Assembly (NCBI GenBank): GCA_949290035.1 | Contig: CASEQO010000140.1 | Location: forward strand, 1 to 14,644 | Reading direction: 5' to 3' | DNA: 14,644 nt | Origin: an uncultured Mycoplasmataceae bacterium | GTDB lineage: Bacteria > Bacillota_I > Bacilli_A > Mycoplasmatales > Mycoplasmoidaceae | Made by a program: the position numbers and the translations under genes | In this document: positions 1 to 8,904 of the stretch, piece by piece | How positions within the stretch are numbered: position 1 is the stretch's first letter | How the letters are laid out: every line of letters starts with the position of its first letter | The notes under the pieces: generated by a model | The model's database searches: none | The model's input: only the letters and a program-made list of their open reading frames with translations | What the model was told of the DNA's origin: nothing

Positions 1-1473
1 AGATTTTTTAATATATCTTTAAATTCAAAAACTAAAGAAATATCATTAAGCAAAACTAATATTGTTTATACTTTTATTCCTTATGATACTTCAAGAAAAT
101 ATATGGAGATGGCATTATTAAAATATCTTTCTAATAAGAATTGATGTGAAGAATATTTAGATAAACATAAAAATAATATTAAAAAATATATTAAATTAGC
201 TTTTTATCAAGAATCTAAAATTGAAGCAAGTGATTTGCAAATAAATGAAGAAATTAATAAAATTTATGAAGATAGTTTTTTAAAAATTCAAATAATAGGA
301 AGATTATTACAACATGATACTACTAGACCATTATCTGCAACTTTAAATTTAAAATTTCTATCAAATAATATGAAGATAAATGGAATTTCTCAATATTTGT
401 ATCAATATGCAAAGTTAATTCTAGATTTATCAAATAAAGTAGATTCTTATAATTTAGAAAATAGTCCTAAAATATTAACATTTAATAATAGCTTTCAAAA
501 CGAATTAATTTCAATTAATGATTTAGCTATTAAAATGCCAAGTTTTTTAGAAAACACTGATGAAAATAATAAACTACCATTTACTTTGAATGAGAATAAG
601 GAATTTCTTAAAAAATTAATAAATAATTATGTAGCTCATTCAGTTGATCCAAATTTATTAAAGCAAGCTAGATTTTTTGAAAATGTTTTAGATGAAGAAA
701 ATGTAAACGAAATTAATGTTATTTCAGATATACATGCTTATGAAAAAATTCCTTTTATTAATAATAATTTTAATATATTAGCTGGAGATATAGTAGATAG
801 CTATATTACAAGTAAAAATCTAAAAGGTATTTATGTAATAGGAAATCATGAATTATCAACTATAGTGAAATATAGATATAAATCATTGCACAAGTTTCAT
901 AGATATATTTGATTTCAAGAGTTATATAAAGATCCAGATAATGCATGACAATTAATTCCATTAGGAAAACACAAATTTTATAAATATATTCAAAAAGAAT
1001 TAAAAAATATGTTTCCAAACATGAATATATTAAATAATGATGTGATTCACTATAATGGAATTAGATATGTTGGTTTAACTATTCCAGTAAGAAATATACA
1101 AAATAAAAAGAAATTATTCAAATTTATTAGAAAAGAATTAAAACACTTATTAAAAAATGATAAAAAAACTCCAACAATTATTATTAGTCACGCGCCGATA
1201 TGTAATGAATTATCAATGTTAAAACCAAGTAGTTCAAGTTATGATGAAAATTATAATTGTAGTGATAAAGAATTAATAAATATATTTAATGAATATAATA
1301 TTATTTCTGTAATACATGGACATCATCATATACCTGCAACTAGTGGAACAAATGAAATAGTTAAATTTGGAGGTAAGAAAATATTGTTAATTTGTTCTAT
1401 TTATTCAAATATAAATAATGGTGTAGATTTATCTTTTCTTTTATCAAATTTTATGATTGATAGAAGTAAATAA
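1..1473 (+). CDS. Metallophosphoesterase (calcineurin-like), 5' partial
   Basis: The reading frame is open from the first base and ends at TAA 1471-1473, giving 490 visible residues; the true start lies upstream. In-frame TGA codons (for example 148-150, 910-912 and 946-948) are read as Trp. The C-terminal half has the full dinuclear metallophosphoesterase signature in order: DIH at residues 243-245, GDxxD at 262-266, GNHE at 281-284, SHAP around His397, and GHHH at 440-443. Members of this superfamily hydrolyse phosphomono- or diesters of nucleotides, nucleic acids or proteins using two metal ions. The roughly 240 residues before DIH are Asn/Lys-rich, helical-looking and not recognised; they could select the substrate. 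The gene points towards the phage operon and is separated from it by about 800 noncoding bases, so host or phage ownership is undecided. The superfamily call is confident; the substrate is unknown. Confidence 0.85.
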
Positions 1474-1549
1474 ACTATATTATAAATATTAATAATTACT
1501 TTGTGAATGCGATTTATGAAATAACAATTAATATAAAATAGATTTTTCA

Positions 1550-1572
1550 TTTTATCTACTAGTTATTAAAAT
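1550..1572 (+). promoter_or_regulatory. Possible promoter spacer and -10 for the structured RNA
   Basis: A -10-like TAAAAT lies at 1567-1572, with a -35-like TTTTCA at 1544-1549 and a 17-base spacer. A start around 1579 would put the RNA-like element at the 5' end of the transcript. AT-rich DNA produces such matches easily, so this is weak support. Confidence 0.3.
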
Positions 1573-1573
1573 A

Positions 1574-1594
1574 ATATCTAATTAAATTAGATAT
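1574..1594. repeat. 21-bp perfect inverted repeat
   Basis: The arms ATATCTAATT and AATTAGATAT are perfect 10-bp complements around a single A. The repeat sits just before the structured RNA and could be an operator, or the 5' stem of a neighbouring transcript. The one-base centre makes a protein-binding palindrome more likely than an RNA hairpin. Confidence 0.5.
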
Positions 1595-1708
1595 AAGGTA
1601 ACACCTACATTTTAAATGTGCTAGAGAGTATGTGCCACGTTTCTTCCTTAATGACGGTGAGAACAATTAAGAGAAAAGAGGATAAATTTAATTTACTCTT
1701 TTTTTATG
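1575..1708 (+). ncRNA. Candidate structured small RNA of unknown class
   Basis: The segment is less AT-rich than its surroundings and folds by eye into successive helices. These are a small AGGT/ACCT stem near 1596-1606, an ACATT/AATGT hairpin near 1609-1621, a hairpin in which CTTAAT (1647-1652) pairs with ATTAAG (1666-1671) and extends outward imperfectly around a 13-base loop, and a terminator hairpin followed by a T run. No ORF with a ribosome site follows on this strand, so a stand-alone RNA is more likely than a leader. I looked for signatures of tRNA, tmRNA, SRP RNA, T-box, purine, preQ1 and SAM elements and found none. The class is unassigned and the 5' end is approximate. Confidence 0.5.
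1674..1705 (+). terminator. Rho-independent terminator of the structured RNA
   Basis: AAAAGAG (1674-1680) pairs with CTCTTTT, and TAAAT (1683-1687) pairs with ATTTA (1691-1695) around loop TTA. A GA bulge interrupts the stem, which is about 12 bp long. The descending arm runs straight into an unbroken T run (1699-1705), the standard intrinsic terminator layout. Confidence 0.75.
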
Positions 1709-1747
1709 TTATTGTAAGATTATTTTATTTTTGAATTAGATCAATTT

Positions 1748-1800
1748 AACATTTTAATAGACATTAATGGACAACATTTATTTCTATTAATTAAAATGTT
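1748..1800. repeat. Imperfect inverted repeat
   Basis: AACATTTTAA (1748-1757) is the perfect complement of TTAAAATGTT (1791-1800). The inner TAGA/TCTA segments also pair, after a four-base insertion in the right arm. There is no T tract, so it is not an obvious terminator. Function unknown. Confidence 0.5.
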
Positions 1801-1875
1801 TATCTATTAGATAAAGTTTTTTAAATACAAAATACCATACATTATATATAAAAAGAAATATTTTTTAATTTAAAA

Positions 1876-1935
1876 ATTCTTTGTATTTCAATATAAATCG
1901 AAAGAAATTTATATTTCATAAAATATATAAAGAAT
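1876..1935. repeat. 60-bp interrupted hairpin
   Basis: Outer arms ATTCTTT (1876-1882) and AAAGAAT (1929-1935) pair. A 9-bp inner stem (1890-1898 with 1907-1915) closes an 8-base loop, CGAAAGAA. The two-tier symmetry is more than expected for random AT-rich DNA, but no T tract follows. It could be an RNA structure or a recombination or replication cruciform. Confidence 0.45.
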
Positions 1936-2117
1936 TGCTAGTAGATGATTATAAATAATTTAAGGCAGTTATTTTATAAGATCTTAAAATTAGCATAATA
2001 AATAATTATGAACTAGCATAAAAATATTAGATTTATTTAAATGTAAATTCTAGAGTTCTAAAAAAAATAGATTAACAAAAAATATTTCTTATATAGATAT
2101 GTACAAAAGTTAAAGCA

Positions 2118-2135
2118 ATATATATATATATATAT
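2118..2135. repeat. (AT)9 dinucleotide run
   Basis: Nine uninterrupted AT units lie in noncoding DNA left of the edge repeat. Such runs melt easily and can change length by slippage; here the run would not alter any reading frame. Confidence 0.8.
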
Positions 2136-2166
2136 TAATAAGCACTCTTTTTTACATCGATAAATA

Positions 2167-2202
2167 GTGATATTTTTACTTAAAATTGAATCGATTTTTA
2201 GC
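2167..2202 (+). repeat. Left copy of the edge-flanking inverted repeat
   Basis: The block starts with GTGATATT (2167-2174) and ends with TTGAATCGATTTTTAGC (2186-2202), 11 bases apart. The same two elements in the same order, 14 bases apart, occur on the opposite strand at 14440-14478, just beyond the first phage gene. Both copies point inwards. The 17-mer contains the palindrome AATCGATT and the string TTTTTA. It may be an element end, a recombinase site or an operator. Confidence 0.55.
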
Positions 2203-2260
2203 ATTTTTCAATGCCAGAACATCACTAATAATGTGCAATTTAAATATACATTATTTTTGC

Positions 2261-2279
2261 AAAAATGTTATACATTTTT
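2261..2279. terminator. Hairpin at the end of the phage operon
   Basis: AAAAATGT (2261-2268) pairs perfectly with ACATTTTT (2272-2279) around loop TAT. It touches the stop codon of the last minus-strand gene. On the plus strand it is followed by a T-rich run; on the minus strand the T run is only the descending arm itself. It is a weak, possibly bidirectional terminator made almost entirely of A-T pairs. Confidence 0.4.
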
Positions 2280-2530
2280 TATTTTTTCTTAAATATTTTT
2301 ACTAATCTAAAGATAACAATTCATAATAATGAACTAAGAGAAACACTAGAAATAATAGATGAAATAAGCGTAAATAGCTCTTTACCTGAATTGAAATCTA
2401 TATTGCTTAAATCTTTATCATATTGAAAATATAAAAGAATAAAGCTAGAAAATACAAATATAGAAATAAATAATATAAATCCTATTATTTTAGTTGTTCT
2501 TTTTAGAATTTTTTTGTTTCTTGCTGTCAT
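2279..2530 (-). CDS. Small two-helix membrane protein (83 aa)
   Basis: The frame runs from ATG 2530 to TAA 2279-2281, with TGA 2321-2323 read as Trp70. A basic N-terminus (about residues 1-13, Lys/Arg-rich) is followed by a hydrophobic segment at about 14-34. A polar loop with several Asp and Glu comes next, then a second hydrophobic segment at about 54-77 and a Lys-rich tail ending KIFKKK. This predicts a two-pass membrane protein with both termini inside. The Shine-Dalgarno AGGAG lies in the end of the upstream zinc-ribbon gene, with which it overlaps by 41 bases, so translation is probably coupled. It is the last gene of the phage operon. Size and topology would suit a holin or a superinfection factor, but no family signature is visible and the function is unknown. 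Confidence 0.75.
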
Positions 2531-2795
2531 TTAATATCTCCTCTTTTTGTTTATAAAATTTTAATAAGCTATTATAATTACCATCAATAATAACTCTATT
2601 TAGTTCTGATATAGAAGTAGGTGTTTTATCTATTTCTTTTACAACAATTGGATTTTTGTTTTTAGAATCACATCAAAAACATTTTTTAGATTCATACATT
2701 TCAAATGTAAGTTCTTTATTACATTTAGAGCAATAGTATTTTAATTGTTGATCATCACTAGCTAATTTTGTTCTCTTTTTAAATATATTAATCAT
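2490..2795 (-). CDS. Small zinc-ribbon protein (101 aa)
   Basis: The frame runs from ATG 2795 to TAA 2490-2492. Two Cys-x2-Cys knuckles, CSKC (residues 22-25) and CFWC (39-42), are 13 residues apart, the arrangement of a zinc ribbon; Trp41 inside the second knuckle is encoded by TGA. The rest is charged, with a Lys/Asn-rich tail and no membrane segment. The start overlaps the stop of the 871-residue gene by 8 bases (ATGATTAA on the minus strand) and the end overlaps the next gene by 41 bases, so it sits in the late operon by coupling. Zinc ribbons of this kind bind nucleic acid or protein. A regulator, a nucleic-acid-binding factor or a minor structural protein are all possible. The metal site is well supported; the role is not. 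Confidence 0.8.
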
Positions 2796-5403
2796 TTACA
2801 GATACCACCTCTTTAATGTCTTTTAAAAATCTTATAGCTAGAATTGATTGGTATTTTGGAAGAAATGGAGTTGGATTATCTACACCAACGGGTATTTTAG
2901 TTTCTTCTGAATTTCTTCTTGAAGAAAATCATGTATTAGAACCTCCGGCTGTATTTGGATCATTTAAAATCATTCTTCCATTACCTTCGTGTTTGGTATA
3001 GAATTTTTTAATATGATTTTTAGTAATAATGTCTTCTCCACCTTTAATATCAGATTCCTCACTATTTTTATTAATCTTTTTAATTCTTAAATATCTATCA
3101 TCATCTAGATAGCTAAAATCAACATCTACTGTTAATTTATATTTTTTAACTATTTCATCTCAATTTTCAAGAGTATCAAATAATTTAATTTCTCCTTTTC
3201 TAAATGCTAAAGGAGTTATAGAATCTGGGATTATTACGTTAATTATATTTTGAGGTGTAATTTCACAATTATTTCCAGCAATTAGTTTATTTTGTTTTAA
3301 ATCAACTTGTTCAGTTAAATGATTAATTGATATTTCTTGTTCATCAATAATAGCTTTTAAATTATTTGTAGCTTCTTGTAATTGGATATCTGTTATAAAA
3401 TTATCTAAATTTATTTGAATGTCTCAATGAAATCAAGCATCTTCATTTGATAATGGTTCATCATTATTATCAATTATTGAAACATAAACGTCTCCGTCAT
3501 TGAAAACTCATTGATTCTCATTATATGTTTTATCAGGACTATAAACACCTGCATTTTCAAATGGTCTTAATGTTCTTAGTTTTTCAATAAGAATATTATA
3601 TAAATTTTCTAAGCTATCTATTTTAGAACCTAGAATTTGATTTTTATCTTTTAGTTTTAAAATAGAGTGTAAATCTTTAGCTAAATCTCAAAATAGTAAT
3701 TCGTTTTTATCATAATCGTAATATCTAATTAGCACAGATAAATTTAATGGATTAAAATTAGGTCCTTCTTTTAAATAAACAGTTTTCAATCATTCTAATT
3801 TCTCAGAATGACATTTCATACTAAAGTTATAGCTATTTAAATTTGTATTTAATTCTTCTTCATTTATTCATCCATTTACTTCTCTATTTTCGATATTCAT
3901 AAAATTTAAAGTATCAACTTTAATTTCATTAGATAAATTAATTAGATTTGAAATGTTATCTACATCTATATTTCCATCACTATTTTTGTATTTATTTAAA
4001 TTAGTTCCAGAACCTGCATTATTTGCATTTTGATTAACATATTCAACGATTTTAGATGATGATCATAGATTAGTAGTTGAAGTCAAAGAATCATCAATAG
4101 AAGACTTATCTATTAGATTATTGCAATTTACGATAGAGAAATTATTCATATCTAAATTATTTTCAACTATTGGATTTTCTTTAGCTACAAATAATTTTGT
4201 AGCTTCTTTTTTAGTTATAGATTCAATGACTTCATATTTTATATCATATTCATATCAAATTTTAGGATATTGAATAGGATTTTTGTTTTGATTAGCCTCT
4301 TTAGCTATGAATATTCTTACTTTAGGATTTTCTGCAGTAGATTTAGGTTCTATAAACACTGAACAAGCATCTCCTTGAATGAATTCATATTCTGGAGTTC
4401 ATGGTATTGGAGTTAAATTACCCGATGTATCAGATAAGATAATATCTCCACTTGTTGATACTTGAATGAATTTAGGAATAGTTTGTGTTCCCATATTTAC
4501 ATTAGCTAAATTAACATCTGCTTTCTTTTCAACTGCATTATTAAATTCACTAGTATTCAATTTAGTTGAATTTAACGTATTTACTTGATTTGATAGTTCT
4601 GCAATTTGTGCTAATGCATGACTTGTAGATTCATTATTTGCATAAAAAGTATCTATTAAGTCTTGAACTTGTGCAAAGTCATTAGGTAATTTGTTAGATA
4701 AATAACTATTAGATGTTAATTTTTTTGAAGTAATTAAATTAGTTTCATTGATTGAAAATATCTCAGCTAATTTAAATAGCTTTTTAACTTCTTGATTTTG
4801 ACTTGATAAGTAGTCTGTGGATAAAAAATTAACAAAATAAAATAAGCTATTTGTTTGACCATTTATAGTAACAGTATTATCTGCTTTATCTCCTCAATTA
4901 ACATCTGTAACTATATAACCATCTAAGAACTCATTATTTTGTTGTTCATAGTCATAAAAGTCATCTTCAGATGCATATGCTTTTGTTAATAAGTTAGTAT
5001 TAATAATAGCTTGTTTAACGTATTGAGGGATTAGTGAATCATTAATCTCACTATTTTCTGGATTAAATGTAAAACTTTGTTGGCCAGAAGTTTGATAACT
5101 AATACTATTTACTTTCTTAAAAAACAATTGATTTTGATGCATATATTCCATTTGCTTAAATAGAATATACTTAATTGCATCTTGTGTTTTAGGTTCAAAT
5201 CTTTTAATATCTCAATCTGCATTAGCTAATACATCTTGCATATAGCTATTTACTAATCTTTGAGCTGTAGTCATTGCATTAGTGAAATATTCTTCTAAAC
5301 TCATTCCTATTTCACTAGCTAAGTATTCTGGTACTTCTAATGGATAAACAGGATTCATAGCTTTATATTCTTCTAATGTAATCATTAATTTAAAATTTGC
5401 CAT
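2788..5403 (-). CDS. Phage fibre / receptor-binding protein with connector-like N-terminus (871 aa)
   Basis: The frame is continuous from ATG 5403 to TAA 2788-2790 once TGA is read as Trp; I translated it end to end. Residues 1-90 (TLEEYKAMNP..., then KTQDAIKYILFKQMEYM) resemble the helical head-tail connector (gp6-like) domain of tailed phages; this is judged by pattern only. Around 435-455, SSIDDSLTSTTNLWSSSKI matches a motif frequent in phage tail and fibre proteins. Residues 616-661 have the spacing of a carbohydrate-binding module 5/12 (Y...GDVYVS...AWFHW). Residues 702-722 (KLIAGNNCEITPQNI) match the fibre-type K-L-x-A-G-x-N-x-x-I-T pattern. A C-terminal domain of about 145 residues is unrecognised. 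It probably links the capsid to the cell surface and binds the receptor. It starts one base inside the previous stop (TAATG). Confidence 0.75.
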
Positions 5404-6503
5404 TATTTAATTCCTTTCTGTCTAATTTTTTTCATTCCCTTTTTAAGATAGGGTGTCATCATTTTAATATTTCCACCCATTAATCCTTTTGTTTTCTTAT
5501 AAGCATCATTAGCTGCTAATAAATAAGAACCAACTTTAGTTTTACCTATAAAATATTTAGCTACTTTTTCACTATGATTTTTAAGAAGTTCTTGAGGATG
5601 TCAATATTCATTGATTAAATTCTTAATCTTTTTATCAACTCTTCATTCACCACCAAAGAAAATCAATGTATTTAATCCTGGACGATTATCAGGTTTTCCT
5701 ATCATTCAAGTTCTCATGTAATAAGAACCTCAAGATTTAGCACTACAAATACCAGATACATAATCATTTTTATATCTACAATCAGGTATTCTTATAGCTC
5801 TTAGTTCATTATTTCCATTTAATGCTGGATTTTTAAGTAAATTTAATCTAGATCAATTATTCAAATAATAGAATATTGTTAGTGTTCCAATGATATTATT
5901 TCTATCAATGAATTTAGTTTCTTCAAAATGAGCGCTTTGTACTCAAGATTCTTTATTTTTGTTATAAGTAATAGAATTTATTTTTTTATCTGTTCTAACT
6001 TCACCATAAACTTCTTGCTCAGAAGTTTTTCTAGCTATTAATTGAGCATCTTCTAATAAACTTTGTTTGTTAAAATTGTCTGTTAATTTAACAACGCCTT
6101 TTGAAATTCAAGTATTAGGAGATAAATTATCTAATACTTGATTAACTTTATTTAGTTTATTAGAAACAGACTTAAAGAATCTATTAGCTTTAATAGCAAA
6201 TTCTTTACTAAAGTGATTAAATACTTTTGTAGATGCTTTATTAGCTACACTAGCTAATGATCCAAAAGGTATTGAATTAATTAATGCAGTTCCAACAGAT
6301 GATAATAGTTCAGCATTAGTTAAATTACCTTTTGATTTAGCTAATGTTTCTACTAATGGAAGTGCTCCAGAAACTACATGAACACCTGTACTAATAGCTG
6401 CTGCAATTGGTGTTGCCATACCAAATGAAAAAATAGACAAAGCTATTGATGCAGCATCTACTGCAATGGAAGCAGCTAGAAACCCTATCTCTAACCCTGT
6501 CAT
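5403..6503 (-). CDS. Phage virion protein with hydrophobic N-terminus (366 aa)
   Basis: The frame is ATG 6503 to TAA 5403-5405, with TGA codons (first at 6108-6110) as Trp. Residues 1-50 are almost wholly small and hydrophobic, enough for two membrane helices (about 4-26 and 29-48), with no charged signal-peptide start. Residues 50-130 are amphipathic and Ala/Ser/Lys-rich. The C-terminal half is globular, rich in Trp, Tyr and Arg, with two nearby cysteines (PDCRY and GICSA), and ends in a very basic tail (GMKKIRQKGIK). It begins 5 bases after the capsid gene and shares TAATG with the fibre gene. That position fits a minor virion or DNA-ejection component that inserts into the host membrane, but this is inference. 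No family was recognised. Confidence 0.75.
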
Positions 6504-6508
6504 ATTTT

Positions 6509-7858
6509 TTAATTAGCGTATTTAGCTGATTTTTCTTTTCAAAGTTTAATAGCTTTTTCTATATTATCTTTATTATTTTTTGCTGTTTTTAATAGTTCGT
6601 ACTTTTTATTTAGCTGTTTTTTAGCATTTTTGTCATTAGATGCTTTTATTTTCTCTATTGCATCATTTAAAGCTGCAATATCTTCGTTAGCAGTTTTTAA
6701 TCTAGAACTATATCCTGCAATTACCATATCAGCTTCTGATTTACTTACGTCTTCATCTATTAATTTATCTTTAACAGATTTAGATTTTGTAGGTAAAGCT
6801 TTTTCTTGTGATGATACAAATATTAGTTCTGGAAATATGATATCCATTTTGATAGTATCTGTAAAGTCAATTCTAAATGCACCTGAGTATTCTGGATCAT
6901 CAACCATTTTACATTGGAAGTTCATTACTGATTCTGTTTTACCATCAATTTTTTCACTCATAATGCTTCCACATTCTTCATAACAAATAGCTCCATGAAT
7001 TCCAGTAGTAAGAATTATAAAATTAATTCCTCTTGGTAATTGACTGGTTGCATAATATGGAACACCTTCAACCATGCTTAATCCATATTGTTTAAACATT
7101 TCATTACCTGCTTCTGAACTAAATAGACCAGGTACTTTCTTAAGTATAGTAGTGAATTGATTAGATGCTAATATTATCATATCTGTTAATGGAACACCAT
7201 AACAATGTGGAATTGTTTTATTTACATCTTGAGATGCATTTTCTTGACCTAATCTAGTGAAGTTGTCAATAGCTTCACATAAGTGGTCATAAGCAGCATT
7301 TGCATCAGTACTACCAAATTTTTTGTTTGTAATATAGTGAGCACCTTCATCAAATGTTGTTAAACCATCTAAATTAACTTTTTGAAAATCAGCAGCTTCT
7401 AATAAAGCTTTTTGAAAGACTGTGTTTTGGTCTTTCATTCTTTTTTGATAAATGTAGTCGCTCATTTTAATAGATACTAAATTTTCTAGGCCATTGATAT
7501 CTAAATCTTTTTTAAATCCACCAAATTTAATAACTCTATCAATTGGAGCTACTTGTTTTGCAATTACTTGCATTTTATTAGCTTTAATAGTTCTTGGATC
7601 AACTACCATTCCATTTTCATCTCTAACTACAGATAAATCACCTTCGTCTTTGATATTGAAATAGAATCTAGTATTTGAACTTGGATCATTTGTTCCAACT
7701 CCAGAACTATTTCTTATTAAACTTAAAATATTTGTGTTTTTTAATAATGGTTGTAATTGAACCATTCTTGTTTGTAAATAAATAGATTTCTCAGTTCCCT
7801 TATCATTGTAAAGCAATGAATAAGACTGAGCTCTAGGTCCTGTAAAACCTATAGCCAT
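6509..7858 (-). CDS. Major capsid protein (449 aa)
   Basis: The frame is ATG 7858 to TAA 6509-6511. The TGA at 6539-6541 is Trp and adds the last ten residues. AGGAG at 7867-7871 lies 8 bases before the start, one of the best ribosome sites in the operon, as expected for the most abundant protein. The first ~350 residues are a mixed alpha/beta chain without signal or membrane segments, of typical HK97-fold coat length. From about residue 350 the chain is Lys/Asp/Ala-rich and helical (for example SRLKTANEDIAALNDAIEKI), an unusual C-terminal extension that could form a coiled coil. The identification rests on size, strong translation signal, and position after a scaffold-like gene in an operon with terminase and portal. 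An HK97 fold is inferred, not demonstrated. Confidence 0.75.
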
Positions 7859-7890
7859 AATTAATACTCCTTTTAAAAATATAAGTTGAA

Positions 7891-8448
7891 TTAATTAGTA
7901 TATACGTTTCTTGTTCAAACAATATTGTAAAAATATCCTTCATTTAAAGAGTCATGATAGACTTTTTTGTAGAATGGAGATTGTTTAGCTAGAATTCCAT
8001 CATATTGATAGTAATTGTTGTTATTATAATAGTCAAAGTGTAAATAATTTTCACCAAAATAAAGTTGATCGTTAAATCTATTCTTTAAACGCTCCTTTAA
8101 ATTGTTTGCATTCATTATATTTTCAATTGCTATTCCACGATTATTTGGAATATTTTGAATAATTAAACCAATTTCAGAGTTTTTTGAGTCACTACTCAAA
8201 AAAGTGTAAATAGGTTCTATTGTAGAACTTCAAAAGAATTCGAATTCTTGCTCATAATTGTCGAATTCAGGGATTTCTGGTCTAGTGATAGGTAAATCTA
8301 CCTCTGGAGTAGAAACGTCCGAATTTGAGCTTGTATTGCTTGAATTTGAGGTGTTTGAGCATGAAGTTAAGAAAATAGAGGTAGAAATTTCACCTAAAAC
8401 ACCTAAAATTGCGAATATACTAATTAATTTTTTGTTTTTCGTTTTCAT
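7891..8448 (-). CDS. Surface lipoprotein within the head operon (185 aa)
   Basis: The frame is ATG 8448 to TAA 7891-7893, with TGA 8230-8232 and 7915-7917 as Trp. The N-terminus is a classic lipoprotein signal: basic MKTKNKK, a hydrophobic stretch (8-26) and the lipobox LTSC with Cys30 for lipidation. A low-complexity Ser/Asn/Thr linker (31-46) follows, then a Pro/Glu-rich segment, and a globular part rich in Tyr, Asn and Phe (about 70-185). It should be anchored on the outer face of the cell membrane. It starts 9 bases after the scaffold stop without a clear ribosome site, and the capsid gene starts 32 bases downstream, so it is made together with head proteins. Possible roles are blocking superinfection, altering the host surface or aiding release. 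No family recognised. Confidence 0.85.
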
Positions 8449-8457
8449 AAAATAATT

Positions 8458-8796
8458 TTAATGTACAAAGTCGTCAAATGAATAATTTTTTTCTTCTTTT
8501 TTCTCTTCTTGTTTTTTTATAGATTCTTTGTAATCTGTTAGTTCTTTTATTTTTGCATTAGCTTCATTTAGTTGTTTTTTAGAATCATTTTTTAATGTTT
8601 CCATTTCTGTTTTTAATTCCTTAGATCATTCAAACAACTCTTTTGAACGAGTTTTTAAATAATCTTCTGAACAACTAGCTAATTCTTCTTCTGTAAAATC
8701 TTTTAACTTTTTAGAATCAAGAGGATTAGTTTCTTGTATTTGTTCTTCATTAACTTCTTTGTTTTCTTCATTTTCGATTTTATTTGGATCTGGCAT
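8458..8796 (-). CDS. Probable capsid scaffolding protein (112 aa)
   Basis: The frame is ATG 8796 to TAA 8458-8460, with one TGA Trp (residue 57). AAGGAAA at 8801-8807 precedes the start. The protein is highly charged and almost entirely helical. It has an acidic N-terminus (residues 1-25, Glu/Asn-rich), a long Lys/Glu/Leu heptad-like region at about 45-100 (KELKTEMETLKNDSKKQ...) typical of a coiled coil, and a short hydrophobic tail (YSFDDFVH) that could contact the coat protein. Small, acidic, coiled-coil proteins encoded just before the major capsid gene are usually internal scaffolds that guide shell assembly and then leave. The lipoprotein gene inserted between scaffold and capsid is unusual. 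The call rests on composition and position. Confidence 0.7.
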
Positions 8797-8904
8797 TGTT
8801 TTTCCTTGTTTAAAAATAAGATAAATTATAAATATAAATTAGTAGTAAATAGATTTCATAACTTGCTGCATTAAGCAGTTTCATTTAATTTTCAAACTCA
8901 AGTA
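8797..8904. promoter_or_regulatory. Noncoding gap before scaffold gene with possible internal promoter
   Basis: This is the longest minus-strand gap inside the operon apart from the one holding the 58-residue gene. On the minus strand it has a perfect -10 TATAAT (complement of 8825-8830) but only a poor -35, plus a small CTGC/GCAG hairpin near 8865-8880. A start here would boost scaffold, lipoprotein and capsid transcripts. Mollicute promoters often lack a clear -35, so the call remains tentative. Confidence 0.35.

Larger units (their letters stand above)
1474..2278. other. Noncoding AT-rich junction between phosphoesterase and phage operon
   Basis: No convincing protein gene was found on either strand with TGA read as Trp. 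The stretch holds a structured RNA candidate near its left end, inverted repeats at 1748-1800 and 1876-1935, an (AT)9 run at 2118-2135, two ATCGAT sites (2156-2161 and 2190-2195), one copy of the 17-bp edge repeat, a small GCATT/AATGC hairpin near 2201-2214, and a hairpin at the end of the minus-strand operon. It looks like a boundary or regulatory region rather than decayed coding sequence. Confidence 0.6.

Noticed and set aside
1590-1700. Idea that the structured RNA is a tracrRNA, T-box, tmRNA or SRP RNA
   Set aside because: No cas genes or repeat array, no TGGNACC-type T-box core, no SRP GGAAGG loop and too short for tmRNA. A short AGGT/ACCT stem alone is not enough.
2816-3001. Plus-strand 61-codon open stretch
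   Set aside because: Antisense to the C-terminus of the fibre gene, which reads without interruption to its stop at 2788.
4894-5403. Apparent frameshifts or pseudogene fragments in the fibre and other long genes
   Set aside because: All breaks are TGA codons in one constant frame; with TGA as Trp the genes are intact.
6630-6983. Open plus-strand stretch of 117 codons inside the capsid gene
   Set aside because: It is antisense to the well-supported capsid gene, has no ribosome site, and its composition mirrors the opposite strand.
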